Source of the DNA: Obesumbacterium proteus
GTDB taxonomy: Bacteria; Pseudomonadota; Gammaproteobacteria; Enterobacterales; Enterobacteriaceae
Assembly: GCF_001586165.1 (NCBI RefSeq)
Contig: NZ_CP014608.1
Coordinates: 2,480,001 to 2,544,000, forward strand
DNA length: 64,000 nucleotides
Direction: 5' to 3'
The notes below the pieces were generated by a model that searched no databases, was not told where the DNA came from, and was given only the letters and a program-made list of their open reading frames with translations. Shown piece after piece: positions 9,099 to 18,295 of the stretch (positions within the stretch are counted from its first letter, which is position 1; the number at the start of each line of letters is the position of its first letter). The position numbers were made by a program, and so were the translations under genes.

Positions 9099-9803
9099 AT
9101 GGCACGAAAAACCAAAGAGCAAGCTCAAGCAACCCGACTGCAAATACTTGAAGCGGCAGTATGTGAGTTTTCCGCACGCGGTGTGTCCGCTACCTCGCTA
9201 ACGGATATTGCCAACGCGGCTGGTGTAACGCGTGGCGCGATTTATTGGCACTTTAAAAATAAAGTAGACCTTTTTAATGAAGTCTGGAACCTGACCGAAT
9301 CAAAAGTCAGTGACTTAGAGATAGAGTATCAAGCAAAGTATCCAGATAATCCACTTAGGATTTTACGCGAAATCCTAATTTACATCTTGGTCGCAACCGT
9401 GGACGACCCACGCCGTAAAGCGTTGATGGAAATTATATTTCATAAATGCGAATTTGTCGGCGAGATGCGTTCTTTAGCTGATATTCGCAAGATTTTGTAC
9501 CTCGAAAATTTTGAGCGCATTGAAAATGTGCTACGTAACTGTATTGAGTGTCAACAGTTGCCCGCTGAACTTAACACTCGGCGCACAGCGGTAATGATGC
9601 GCTCGTATATAACAGGTATAATGGAAAGCTGGTTATTTTTGCCAGAAAGCTTTGATTTAAAAGCAGAAGCTTCATTTATGGTCGACAGCTTTATCGACAT
9701 GATCAAGTACAGCGAACATCTCCTGCATGGCGCTGTTAGCATGCCGTTTGAAGCGCCGGCATGTGCGGTGGCGATGACGCCGCTTAACAGAGGGAAATCC
9801 TGA
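9099..9803 (+). CDS. acrR: TetR-family repressor AcrR
   Basis: Ligand-responsive repressor of acrAB. The N-terminal TetR helix-turn-helix is clear (ATRLQILEAAVCEFSARGVSATSLTDIANAAGVTRGAIYWHFKNKVDLF, residues about 11-55), followed by the alpha-helical drug-binding domain. At 234 aa it is longer than E. coli AcrR (215 aa); the extra residues are at the C-terminus (FEAPACAVAMTPLNRGKS). The TGA stop shares one base with the ATG of ychN, so the two are probably translationally coupled, an arrangement not present in E. coli. Confidence 0.96.
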   Translation: MARKTKEQAQATRLQILEAAVCEFSARGVSATSLTDIANAAGVTRGAIYWHFKNKVDLFNEVWNLTESKVSDLEIEYQAKYPDNPLRILREILIYILVATVDDPRRKALMEIIFHKCEFVGEMRSLADIRKILYLENFERIENVLRNCIECQQLPAELNTRRTAVMMRSYITGIMESWLFLPESFDLKAEASFMVDSFIDMIKYSEHLLHGAVSMPFEAPACAVAMTPLNRGKS

Positions 9804-10156
9804 TGCAGAAAATTGTTTTGATCGCCAATGGGGCCGGTTATGGCCAAGAATCGTTGTTTAATGCGCTGCGCTTGGCTATTGCGATGAAAGAACAGCAGGG
9901 CGAGATCGCGCTGAAAATCTTTTTGATGTCTGATGCCGTCACATCGGGTTTAGCCGGACAGAAGCCGCATGAGGGCTATAATCTCCAGCAGATGATTGAA
10001 ATTCTGACCGCTCAGCAGGTGCCTTTTAAACTGTGTAAAACCTGCGCCGATGGTCGTGGAATCAGTACGTTACCTTTGATTGATGGCGTTGAGATTGGCA
10101 CGCTGGTTGAGCTGGCCCAGTGGACGCTAGCCGCAGATAAGGTGCTTACGTTCTAA
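9803..10156 (+). CDS. ychN: DsrE/YchN-family sulfur-relay-like protein
   Basis: This protein of 117 aa is very close to E. coli YchN, a hexameric DsrE/F-fold protein of unsettled role. The N-terminus MQKIVLIANGAGYGQESLFNALRLAIA and the conserved KLCKTCADGRGISTLPLIDGVEIGTLVELAQWT, with two cysteines typical of sulfur-handling DsrE proteins, identify the family. In E. coli ychN lies far from acrR; here it starts inside the acrR stop codon (TGATG), so it is likely co-transcribed with the repressor. A hairpin follows at 10178. Confidence 0.93.
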   Translation: MQKIVLIANGAGYGQESLFNALRLAIAMKEQQGEIALKIFLMSDAVTSGLAGQKPHEGYNLQQMIEILTAQQVPFKLCKTCADGRGISTLPLIDGVEIGTLVELAQWTLAADKVLTF

Positions 10157-10177
10157 TTTTATATTGAACCGTCATGG

Positions 10178-10220
10178 GGACGATAGGGGTTAATTCCCAC
10201 ATAAATATCGTCCTTATTTA
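10178..10220 (+). terminator. Possible terminator of acrR-ychN
   Basis: The stem GGACGATA/TATCGTCC (10178-10185 with 10206-10213) has an inner GGGG/CCC pairing and is followed by the T-rich TTATTTATTG. The loop is long, so termination strength is uncertain. Confidence 0.5.
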
Positions 10221-10320
10221 TTGTACAAAAAATAGATTTCATTTTCGGTCTTTGCCTATTCATTGTCTTAATATCTTCGTGCTACGCTAATCTACTCTTC
10301 CCGTTAAACGATCTCTTTCC

Positions 10321-13300
10321 ATGATGGCTGGCTGCATTACGTTACGCTCTGTTCAATTAACTCGGCGCGCACAGTTTTATTTAATTTCACTAATTATTAG
10401 CGTGCTTATCTTATTGGTTCCTGATTATGCTTTAGCGCTGAGTGGCGATATATCGACGCGGGCTGAAGTACAGAATCAGTTAGATTCTTTAGGTAAACAG
10501 AAATCTTTGTCGCCGGGAGAAAAGCTCTCGCAGCAGGATTTGATGAAAACGCTCGAGTACCTCGACGGTATCGATCGTATCAAGCAAGAAAGCCAGCAGC
10601 TCAAACAGCAGATCCAGCAGGCTCCACTCAAGCTAAATCAGGCACTCAGTGGGTTAGAATCTATTCAGCAAGCCGATAGCGAAGCCGTTACGCGTTCGTC
10701 GCTGTCGACGCTTTCTCTGCGCCAGCTAGAAAACAGAATGGGCAGCACGCTGGATGATCTGCAAAGCGCGCAGGAAGATTTAGCGAATTTTAATAGTCAG
10801 CTTATTTCCCTACAGACCCAGCCAGAGCGTGCGCAAAGCAGCATGATGGCGACGTCACAGCAGATTCAGCAAATCCGAAACGCGCTATCCGATCCCAGCA
10901 ATATGCGTCCAACGCAGCAAAATATGCTGAATACGCAGATGGCGATGCTGAATATGTCACTCGACTACCAGCGCCAAAGCTTATCGGCTAATACCGCGTT
11001 ACAAGACTCGCTGCAAAAGCAGCGTGACTATGCCAATGCCCGAATCAATCAGTTAGAGCACATGGTTCAACTGGTTCGCGAGGTAGAAAACGGCAAGCGG
11101 TTAACGCAGTCTGAAAAGACGGCGCAGGAAGCGCAAAATCCCGATGATGCGACTCAAGATATTCAGCAGGATCCTATTATTGGGCGTGAACTCGATATTA
11201 ACCGCCAATTGAGTAAGCGGTTAATTGAAGCGACTGAAGGCGTGAACACGCTGGTTCAGGAAAATATCCGCATCAAAAACTGGCTAGATCGCTCTCTACA
11301 GGCAGAGCGTAATTTGAAAGAGCAGATAACGGTGCTGAAGGGCAGCTTGCTGCTGTCGCGCATTCTCTACCAGCAGCAACAAAATCTGCCTACGGAAAAA
11401 CTGACCAACGATGTTGCTACGCAGATTGCCGATCTCCGTTTGGAACAGTTCGACATCAACGAAAAGCGAGATGCGCTGTTCCAAGGAACGGATTACGTCA
11501 CTCAGTTGCTGAGCCAAAATAAGGATAAGCCGTCTGATGATGTGGTTAGCGCGCTCGAAGATATTGTTGATGCTCGCCGTGAACTGCTGGATCAGCTCAA
11601 TAAGCAGCTCGGCAGCCAGTTAACCCTAGCCATTAGCCTGCAAATCAATCAGCAACAGCTGCTGAGCGTAAATGAATACCTTCAGCATACGCTGACTCAG
11701 CAAATTTTCTGGGTGAGCAGTAATAAGCCCATGAACCTCAATTGGTTTATGGATCTTCCTAATGCGTTAAAAGTTCAGGCCCAATCCCTGCACTTCGATC
11801 TCAAGCCGGGAGCGCTGGCGGAAGGCGCTCTGAGCTCCATGTTCGTTTTCATTCCCTTGCTGATCCTCTTTGGCCTTTTCCGTTGGCGCTATCGTCGAAT
11901 TAATGAGCTTCTGGAAAAGCTTGGTAACGAAGTCGGCCAGTTGAAACGGGACACACAGCTGCATACGCCAAAAGCCATCGGGCTGCTGATGGTGAAAGGA
12001 TTACCCGGTACGCTATTGATACTGGCGGTGGGTTTTTGGTTCTATCGCTCAGATATTAGTATTAATAATTTTATGTGGGCGCTGTCGTTGCAGTTTGCCA
12101 TGTTCTGGATGGTTATCAGCACAACATATCGCCTTTTAGCGCCGGAAGGCGTGTCGGAAAAACATTTTAATCTCTCTCCGCTGCTGTGCGCGCACTATCG
12201 CCGCGTAACACGTCGAGTTGGGGTAACGTTAATTCCGCTGATTTTCTGGTGTGTATTGGGTGAAAAAGCACCGTTGCGTCTGAGTGAAGATGTGATTGGT
12301 CAAGTTGCGGTGCTCATCACCCTAGCGCTGATTACCGCTTTTGTTTTCCCCATTTGCCGCGACGCATGGCGGGAGAAAAACTCTCACACAGTACGACTCA
12401 TCATGGTGACGTTATTAGCCATGACGCCGCTGGTGCTGATGGTTCTTACCGCGTTCGGCTACCTCTATACAACGCTCAGTCTAGGCCTGCGCTGGCTCGA
12501 CAGCCTCTATTTAATGATCCTGTGGACCATTATTTATGCGGCGGCTATCCGTGGACTAAGCGTTGCCGCACGGCGTTTAGCCTATCGACGTGCTTTGGCT
12601 CGCCGTCAGCAAAATACCGCACGTGAAGGCGCGGAGGGTTCAGAGCCGGTGGAAGAGCCGCCACTGGCGATTGATCAGATTAATAGCCAATCATTGCGCT
12701 TGACGACAATGGTGCTATTCCTCATCTTTGGCTGTGTTTTGTATTGGATTTGGTCCGATTTGGTTACGGTGATCTCCTACCTCGACAGCATCACTCTGTG
12801 GCATTACAGCAGCGGTTCAGGTGCAAATCAGACCTTACAGGCCGTGACGTTAGGCAGCGTGCTCTTTGCTTTGGTATCGGTGGTTATTGCCTATATCTTA
12901 ACGCGCAACTTACCCGGTCTTCTCGAAGTGCTGGTGCTCTCGCGTATCCAAATGCGCCAAGGCTCTTCCTATGCCATCACCACGGTTCTGACCTATCTGA
13001 TCATTGTGGTAGGGACGATAATCTTCTTCGGGTCGCTGGGGGTGTCATGGGACAAGCTACAGTTCCTTGCCGCAGGGTTATCGGTTGGTCTGGGCTTTGG
13101 TTTGCAGGAAATTTTCGGAAACTTTATCTCTGGCCTAATCATCCTCTTTGAACGCCCAATTCGCATTGGCGATACCATTACTATCGGGACGTTCTCAGGC
13201 ACGGTAAGCCGAATTCGTATTCGCGCCACCACAATCATCGATTTTGACCGTAAAGAGGTGATTATCCCGAACAAGGCGTTTGTGACTGAACGGCTGATTA

Positions 13301-13686
13301 ACTGGTCATTATCTGATACCACCACCCGCTTATTGATAAAAGTGGGCGTTGCCTATGGTTCCGATCTGGATAAAGTGAAGCATGTTCTCCTGCAAGCGGC
13401 CAAAGAAAACCCACGCGTAATGACCGATCCTGAACCGCAGGTGTTTTTCTTGGCGTTTGGGGCGAGCACATTAGATCATGAGCTGCGTTTATACGTCCGT
13501 GAACTTCGCGACCGCAGCTATACGGTTGACGAGTTGAATCGCCGAATCGATCAGCTGTGTCGTGAAAATGACATTAATATCGCGTTTAATCAGTTGGAAG
13601 TGTATCTGCATAATCAAGAAGGCAAAGAAGTTCAGGTAATTAAAAAAGATCTGGACGGCAAAGCCAACGATGAATCATTGGCATAA
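10321..13686 (+). CDS. mscK: Potassium-dependent mechanosensitive channel MscK
   Basis: Large inner-membrane channel (1121 aa; E. coli MscK 1120 aa) that opens on membrane tension and high external K+. An N-terminal signal-like helix (ISLIISVLILLVPDYALA) precedes a long periplasmic coiled-coil region rich in Gln and Leu (about residues 40-480). It is followed by multiple membrane helices and a C-terminal MscS core (about 850-1110) with LAAGLSVGLGFGLQEIFGNFISGLIILFERPIRIGDTI. The C-terminal HELRLYVRELRDRSYTVDELNRRI and NDINIAFNQLEVYLHN match the MscS/MscK cytoplasmic domain. The start is the first ATG of ATGATG; no clear ribosome-binding site is visible. Confidence 0.96.
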   Translation: MMAGCITLRSVQLTRRAQFYLISLIISVLILLVPDYALALSGDISTRAEVQNQLDSLGKQKSLSPGEKLSQQDLMKTLEYLDGIDRIKQESQQLKQQIQQAPLKLNQALSGLESIQQADSEAVTRSSLSTLSLRQLENRMGSTLDDLQSAQEDLANFNSQLISLQTQPERAQSSMMATSQQIQQIRNALSDPSNMRPTQQNMLNTQMAMLNMSLDYQRQSLSANTALQDSLQKQRDYANARINQLEHMVQLVREVENGKRLTQSEKTAQEAQNPDDATQDIQQDPIIGRELDINRQLSKRLIEATEGVNTLVQENIRIKNWLDRSLQAERNLKEQITVLKGSLLLSRILYQQQQNLPTEKLTNDVATQIADLRLEQFDINEKRDALFQGTDYVTQLLSQNKDKPSDDVVSALEDIVDARRELLDQLNKQLGSQLTLAISLQINQQQLLSVNEYLQHTLTQQIFWVSSNKPMNLNWFMDLPNALKVQAQSLHFDLKPGALAEGALSSMFVFIPLLILFGLFRWRYRRINELLEKLGNEVGQLKRDTQLHTPKAIGLLMVKGLPGTLLILAVGFWFYRSDISINNFMWALSLQFAMFWMVISTTYRLLAPEGVSEKHFNLSPLLCAHYRRVTRRVGVTLIPLIFWCVLGEKAPLRLSEDVIGQVAVLITLALITAFVFPICRDAWREKNSHTVRLIMVTLLAMTPLVLMVLTAFGYLYTTLSLGLRWLDSLYLMILWTIIYAAAIRGLSVAARRLAYRRALARRQQNTAREGAEGSEPVEEPPLAIDQINSQSLRLTTMVLFLIFGCVLYWIWSDLVTVISYLDSITLWHYSSGSGANQTLQAVTLGSVLFALVSVVIAYILTRNLPGLLEVLVLSRIQMRQGSSYAITTVLTYLIIVVGTIIFFGSLGVSWDKLQFLAAGLSVGLGFGLQEIFGNFISGLIILFERPIRIGDTITIGTFSGTVSRIRIRATTIIDFDRKEVIIPNKAFVTERLINWSLSDTTTRLLIKVGVAYGSDLDKVKHVLLQAAKENPRVMTDPEPQVFFLAFGASTLDHELRLYVRELRDRSYTVDELNRRIDQLCRENDINIAFNQLEVYLHNQEGKEVQVIKKDLDGKANDESLA

Positions 13687-13731
13687 TCACGTTGCTATTA
13701 TGATTTGATTTCGGCTCTGCTGGTTTTAATG

Positions 13732-13790
13732 GAAGCTTACAGCGTTTGTCTAAGCATTGAATAGCACGCTTAATTAACGCTATAAGCTTC
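13732..13790. repeat. Inverted repeat between convergent mscK and cyclase gene
   Basis: Arms GAAGCTTACAGCGTT and AACGCTATAAGCTTC (13732-13746, 13776-13790) are complementary at 14 of 15 positions. A second TAAGC/GCTTA pairing lies inside the loop. It has no T tract typical of an intrinsic terminator, but sits between two converging genes and may still block transcription or be a decayed repeat. Confidence 0.55.
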
Positions 13791-13832
13791 GATTGTTAAC
13801 TGAGTGCGTAACTTGAGAACTATATTTAAGGA

Positions 13833-15353
13833 TTAGGCCTTAGTGACAATATTGTTCTTTCCGTTATGCTTCGCGGTATATAAATAGTCGTCAGCGATTT
13901 TCAATATTTCCTCTGCGGTTTCACCCTGCCATTGAGTGAGTCCACCGCTGAAGGTGACATGCAATCCTGCCTCGTGCCATTGTTTCTTTTCAATGGCGAT
14001 ACGCCATTTATCGAGTAGATGTACCACGCTGCTGGTATCGCTATTCAAAATCAGCATCACTAATTCCTCACCGCCATAGCGGCACAGCAATCCTTGAGGC
14101 CCCACAATCTCTTGGCCTGTTTTACCGATATATTTTAAAACTTCATCGCCCACGGGATGACCAAAGCGATCGTTGATTTGTTTAAAGTTATCAATATCAA
14201 CCATGGCCAAAAAGAAAGGAACTCTATTTTCAATCAGGCTCGGTAAGCGCTCATCAAAATAGCGGCGATTAAACAATCCTGTCAGGCTGTCCTCAATCGC
14301 GGCTTTATTTGCTTCAGCTCTGGCTCGGTGCTGCTTTTTAATTTCAGAATAGACGCTGGCAAGATCGGAGGTTTTTTCATCCATGCTGCCACTGCGTATT
14401 GTGGCTAGTAGCTCGCTTAGCATGCGTTGCAGACTCGTATTCCAAAGTACCGCCACGGTGATATAGAGCATCACAGTGACAATCGCCAAGATCAGCATGG
14501 GTTGCGTCGACTCAGCAATTAAAGCCTCAATCTTATTCTCTTCTACCGTAAGAATAAGGTGCCAATCTGGGTTGGTAAACGAGTGATAGTAAACATGAAT
14601 GCCTGCTTTTTCGTCATAAAAATAGCCTTCAGCATCAGTCATTTGCTTCAACCATTCTGGATGAGCAATCTGCAAGGTAATCTCTTGCGGATTCGCGTGC
14701 ATGACAATCTGCCCAGAATGATGGACTACGGCCAATTTTCCATTTAAGGGTAAGGCGATCTCTTTTAACGGCAGGCTCATTGCGGCCAGATCTAAATCCA
14801 TCGATAACGCGCCATACCGAACACCCTGCTCGTCGTTCAGATTTTTCGAGATAGTCAAAACATTATGATGAGTAAACTCATCACTATAGGGCATCGAGAA
14901 ACGCACCCAATTGTTCTTTAGGGTATCGCGTGGAAACCAAGGGCGCTCTTTAGGATCGTATGATGGAGATTCTATTTTAGGGATACTGTTAAACCCTGCA
15001 CCCTCTACCCACACCAGGATATTGGTAAAATGGCGATTAGCATTAATGGCATAAGCAACAATTTTCTTTAGATTGCTCTCATCTGAATTAACGAACATCA
15101 GTGATTCGCTGGGTGATGCTTGGGTCGCAAGCGCAATAGCGCTATTTTTGATATCTTTTATTTGACGATCGACTGACTGCATAGCCGTATTGTGCGCAAT
15201 GAAGGCTAATGTTTCATCGATATTATGATACGTCTCTTGCTTCACGTGCTGATAGAACCAAACATAAAGAACGATCAGTGGAAGTGCTAGCGTGAGAATC
15301 GCTAAGTGAACCTGCTTTTTAACTGACCATGGTTTTTGCAAAGTAGAAATCAT
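13833..15353 (-). CDS. Membrane diguanylate cyclase with periplasmic dCache sensor
   Basis: Predicted c-di-GMP synthase of 506 aa. A first membrane helix (about residues 15-35, LAILTLALPLIVLYVWFY) precedes a periplasmic dCache-like sensor with the FxPRDTLKNNWVRFSMPYSDE signature. A second membrane helix follows (about 288-308, MLILAIVTVMLYITVAVLW), then a GGDEF domain. The active-site loop reads RYGGEELV, a functional GGEEL variant, and DIDNFKQINDRFGHPVGDE carries the metal-binding Asp. The RxxD inhibitory site normally five residues upstream is absent (IVGPQGLLC), so product inhibition may be lost. It converges on mscK. The sensed ligand cannot be told from sequence. Confidence 0.88.
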   Translation of the reverse strand: MISTLQKPWSVKKQVHLAILTLALPLIVLYVWFYQHVKQETYHNIDETLAFIAHNTAMQSVDRQIKDIKNSAIALATQASPSESLMFVNSDESNLKKIVAYAINANRHFTNILVWVEGAGFNSIPKIESPSYDPKERPWFPRDTLKNNWVRFSMPYSDEFTHHNVLTISKNLNDEQGVRYGALSMDLDLAAMSLPLKEIALPLNGKLAVVHHSGQIVMHANPQEITLQIAHPEWLKQMTDAEGYFYDEKAGIHVYYHSFTNPDWHLILTVEENKIEALIAESTQPMLILAIVTVMLYITVAVLWNTSLQRMLSELLATIRSGSMDEKTSDLASVYSEIKKQHRARAEANKAAIEDSLTGLFNRRYFDERLPSLIENRVPFFLAMVDIDNFKQINDRFGHPVGDEVLKYIGKTGQEIVGPQGLLCRYGGEELVMLILNSDTSSVVHLLDKWRIAIEKKQWHEAGLHVTFSGGLTQWQGETAEEILKIADDYLYTAKHNGKNNIVTKA

Positions 15354-15781
15354 AAATTAAGAGGCTTATGTTGCATTGAGTAACCAGAATAGCTCTCTGG
15401 AGGTAAGTCCTTTACCAAAATAAATAAAACACTTTTATAATAAAACTTTATAGGAGTAATGAATATATCAACATGAATAATAATATTTCATCGATCATAA
15501 AATGATCTTGAGGGAAATCAAGTTAACGTATCAAGGAAGCAAATATTCCTGCATTAATTAGGCCTATGGAATGACTTCTTCCCAGAAAATAAACGTGATT
15601 AGGAAGTTTCTTTTCCAAGGTAAAAAATTAAGGGTAATAAGATATTTCTCACTATGGTTAGCATGATAAATATAATATAACCAATAAGTGTTAATGGTAT
15701 AAATAAATAGGATTTTTATAAAAACAAACCAAGAAATATATTAATTATAATAAGATAATTTAATTCGGATTATTCTACAAT
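15354..15781. other. AT-rich gene-free stretch
   Basis: About 430 bp of very AT-rich DNA with no convincing reading frame on either strand. It must hold the promoter of the diguanylate cyclase gene. The composition would suit H-NS silencing, but I see no specific operator that I can name. Confidence 0.6.
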
Positions 15782-15806
15782 AAAAAAGGAGCCATTTGGC
15801 TCCTTA
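15782..15806 (-). terminator. Terminator of rsmS / YeaQ-like operon
   Basis: The stem AAGGAGCC/GGCTCCTT (15786-15793 with 15798-15805) has an ATTT loop. On the minus strand it is followed by a T run, 20 bp past the rsmS stop. Confidence 0.88.
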
Positions 15807-15823
15807 CAATATGACTCGAGATG

Positions 15824-16003
15824 CTATACGTTGCTGAGTGGCGAAATTGTCTGCTGTTTTTTGAGCAAGAGTTTAGCTTTATAGTCGTTTTGGACGATTT
15901 CTAAGGCTGCTAACACGACTTCAGGACCAAGATCGTTGCTTTCCAGCAGATAGATCAAATCGACGGCAAGTTGCACTTCAGGTGCTGCTTTCTCGAGTGA
16001 CAT
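15824..16003 (-). CDS. rsmS: Pleiotropic regulatory protein RsmS (YbaM, DUF2496)
   Basis: A 59-aa protein, too short for many ORF callers. It starts MSLEKAAPEVQLAVDLIYLLE, matching E. coli YbaM (53 aa). The family is known as RsmS in Pectobacterium and Serratia, where it affects secondary metabolism and motility, and genetic data in E. coli link it to replication restart with PriC. The mechanism is unknown. It lies 9 bp downstream of the YeaQ-like gene on the same strand, whose stop overlaps the AAGG ribosome-binding site of rsmS, and a few hundred bases from priC. Confidence 0.88.
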   Translation of the reverse strand: MSLEKAAPEVQLAVDLIYLLESNDLGPEVVLAALEIVQNDYKAKLLLKKQQTISPLSNV

Positions 16004-16012
16004 AACCTTTCC

Positions 16013-16261
16013 TTAGTTTTTCAATTTGCGATAGATGAACAGCAGCAGCATAGCACCCAAAATTGAAATGATCAGGCTCACGAAATTAAAACCAGTGACG
16101 CTTCCCATTCCAAAGAATGAGCTAATGTAGCCGCCGACTAATGCACCTGCGATACCCAAAATAACGGTCATAAAGAAACCGCCGCCATCTTTACCCGGCA
16201 TGAACCATTTAGCCAAAATGCCGACAATAAGACCAAGAATGACCCAAGAAATAATGCCCAT
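16013..16261 (-). CDS. GlsB/YeaQ/YmgE-family small membrane protein
   Basis: An 82-aa protein with three hydrophobic segments and the family signature GxxxGxLAKWFMPGKDGGGFFMTVILGIAGALVGGYI. Older databases call the group transglycosylase-associated, with no demonstrated enzyme activity; it is often stress-induced. The gene lies immediately upstream of rsmS and is probably co-transcribed with it. In E. coli the paralogues yeaQ and ymgE are elsewhere, so this placement is local to the present genome. Confidence 0.88.
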   Translation of the reverse strand: MGIISWVILGLIVGILAKWFMPGKDGGGFFMTVILGIAGALVGGYISSFFGMGSVTGFNFVSLIISILGAMLLLFIYRKLKN

Positions 16262-16467
16262 GATACGTCTCCCTTAAACAAACATTTAGCGTTAGCTCTG
16301 ATGACATCGAATGCGATATCAGAGAAGAAAGCTTTGATAATTATAGATAGAAATAAGCCCTCACAATGAAGGCCACATCATTTTATTTGTTTGTAGGATG
16401 AATAGAACGACTTTCTGCATAAATGGCTTATTTTCAGAATTTTAGGAAAACCCGAGCTCCATTTGTT

Positions 16468-16983
16468 CTATTTGTTTTTCAATTTTTTCAGCGCTTGGCG
16501 ACAGCGACTTAAACGTCCCTCTAAGGCCACGAGTTCTTGCTGAATCCCTTGTTGCTGCTGCAACGTTTGACACTGTCCAAGCTGGCTTTCACGTTCATAG
16601 AGCATGTCATTTAAGCGGCGCTCATAGCCCTGATTTTCTGCCAGTTTCTGTTGCATAATGGCAAGCGGTGAGCGCCGACTTTTAGCATCTTGGCGGCGTA
16701 ACTGCTGTGTGGCGAGCTCCCGCTGCAGCGCTTCAATCTGGGCAACTAACCGCTCAGCTAAAAAATTGACCTGCTGTGGATGGTTACGCTTTACGGCATC
16801 CGTGAGTTTTGCAAAATTACCGCGCAGCTCATGTAAATAATCTTTCAGGCCTGTTTCGGCGCTGGCAAAAAGAGCACGGTCAAAGCGTGGCTGTCGGGTC
16901 GGTATATAACCGCTATTTTTCAGCGAGAGTTCCAGCTGGATGATGCGCTGTTCTAACACCTGTAGAAGCTGTTGGCTTGACAT
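16468..16983 (-). CDS. priC: Primosomal replication protein PriC
   Basis: PriC helps reload DnaB at stalled forks in the PriA-independent restart pathway. The 171-aa product (E. coli PriC 175 aa) is a basic, helical protein. FDRALFAS, the central FLAERLVAQIEALQRE helix and the C-terminal YERRLNDMLYERESQ and LEGRLSRCRQALKKL match the family. I start at the ATG at 16983 (MSSQQLLQVLEQR), which has AAGG about 9 bp upstream; the frame extends 25 codons further but without homology. The gene is divergent from ybaN, whose start is 130 bp away. Confidence 0.93.
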   Translation of the reverse strand: MSSQQLLQVLEQRIIQLELSLKNSGYIPTRQPRFDRALFASAETGLKDYLHELRGNFAKLTDAVKRNHPQQVNFLAERLVAQIEALQRELATQQLRRQDAKSRRSPLAIMQQKLAENQGYERRLNDMLYERESQLGQCQTLQQQQGIQQELVALEGRLSRCRQALKKLKNK

Positions 16984-17113
16984 CAGAGATACCTTAGCGG
17001 TGATTATCGGGCTTAGAGAGGAGGGCGGGATGGTTATCACCCATGACTTTCGGTGCAATGCTCATGTAACATCAGATGGTAATGGAGTCGTGGGGAGTAG
17101 GGCAAGAGACATC

Positions 17114-17494
17114 ATGCAACGCATATTACTCATTGTTTTGGGCTGGATCGCATTTGGTCTGGCTTGCCTAGGCGCCATTTTGCCTTTATTACCGACCACG
17201 CCGTTCCTGCTGGTGGCGGCTTGGTGTTTTTCCCGTTCGTCGCCGCGTTTTCACCATTGGTTATTGTATAACTCTTGGTTTGGCAGCTACTTACGTCACT
17301 GGCAAAAACATCGTGGTTTGCCATCAGGAGCTAAGCCAAAGGCCATTATTTTTATTATTCTGACCTTCGCGCTTTCGTTGTGGTTGGTGAACATGTGGTG
17401 GGTACGCATTTTGCTGCTGGTGATTTTGGCCTGCCTGCTATTCTTTATGTGGCGCCTGCCGGTAATTGATGCAGAGCAAGAAAAAACACCGTGA
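17114..17494 (+). CDS. ybaN: Inner-membrane protein YbaN (DUF454)
   Basis: A 126-aa membrane protein, similar in length to E. coli YbaN. The start MQRILLIVLGWIAFGLACLGAILPLLPTTPFLLVAAWCFSRSSPRFHHWL carries the DUF454 signature PLLPTTPFLL and SSPRFHxWL. Two further membrane segments follow near the C-terminus (IIFIILTFALSLWLV; ILLLVILACLLFFMW). Function is unknown. The longer frame that begins at 16940 overlaps the priC promoter and is not used. As in E. coli, ybaN sits between priC and apt. Confidence 0.93.
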   Translation: MQRILLIVLGWIAFGLACLGAILPLLPTTPFLLVAAWCFSRSSPRFHHWLLYNSWFGSYLRHWQKHRGLPSGAKPKAIIFIILTFALSLWLVNMWWVRILLLVILACLLFFMWRLPVIDAEQEKTP

Positions 17495-17682
17495 AATGAA
17501 CTCTACAGTTGCATTTGTTCGCCAGTTTCAATAGATTTGAGCGTTTTCGTGCGCGGGTTACCTCCCTGTCCCTTTGCTCTATATACCGAACACCGCAGGT
17601 CTGAGACTACAGGCCACGTATCGGGGGAAGTTCAGGTGGCTTGCGTTAGCCCGGACCCGCTGTTTTATCAGGCAACAATTTT

Positions 17683-18234
17683 ATGACCGCTACAGCACAA
17701 CAAATCGAATTCCTTAGAGAAAGCATTAAGACTATCCCGGACTACCCAAAACCAGGGATTTTGTTCCGCGACGTCACCAGCATGCTGGAAGACCCAAAAG
17801 CCTATGCACTGAGCATCGAGCTGCTTGTTGAACGCTACCGTAACACCGGTGTAACCAAAGTCGTGGGCACCGAAGCCCGTGGTTTCCTGTTCGGAGCTCC
17901 TGTGGCGCTGGCGTTGGGCGTAGGCTTTGTTCCTGTGCGTAAGCCGGGCAAGCTGCCGCGTGCTACGTTAAGCGAAAGCTATGAACTGGAATACGGTACC
18001 GACACGCTGGAAATCCATCAGGATGCCATCCAGCCTGGCGATAACGTTTTGGTGATTGACGATCTGCTGGCAACCGGTGGCACCATCGAAGCCACGGTGA
18101 AACTGATCCGTCGTTTAGGCGGCGTGGTGACCGATGCAGCGTTTATCATTGATTTGCCAGAATTGGGCGGCGAAGCACGTCTGACTGCGCAAGGCATCAA
18201 CTGCTATAGCCTCGTTGACTTTGCCGGTCATTAA
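17683..18234 (+). CDS. apt: Adenine phosphoribosyltransferase
   Basis: Salvages adenine with PRPP to give AMP. The PRPP-binding motif is VLVIDDLLATGGTIEA; the adenine pocket and hood are represented by GTEARGFLFG and the flexible loop by RKPGKLPRATLSESYELEYGTD. The length of 183 aa equals that of E. coli. The ATG at 17683 gives MTATAQQIEFLRESIKTIPDYPKPGILFRDVT. The 188-bp region after ybaN is leader and promoter sequence, and a terminator follows the gene. Confidence 0.98.
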   Translation: MTATAQQIEFLRESIKTIPDYPKPGILFRDVTSMLEDPKAYALSIELLVERYRNTGVTKVVGTEARGFLFGAPVALALGVGFVPVRKPGKLPRATLSESYELEYGTDTLEIHQDAIQPGDNVLVIDDLLATGGTIEATVKLIRRLGGVVTDAAFIIDLPELGGEARLTAQGINCYSLVDFAGH

Positions 18235-18267
18235 TTACCGGTGACAGGCTTCGACAATTGCTGAGAT

Positions 18268-18295
18268 AAAGCCCCGTTAATACGGGGCTTTTGTA
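18268..18295 (+). terminator. Intrinsic terminator of apt
   Basis: The stem AAGCCCCGT/ACGGGGCTT lies at 18269-18277 and 18282-18290, followed by TTGTATTTTT, 34 bp after the apt stop. Confidence 0.9.
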
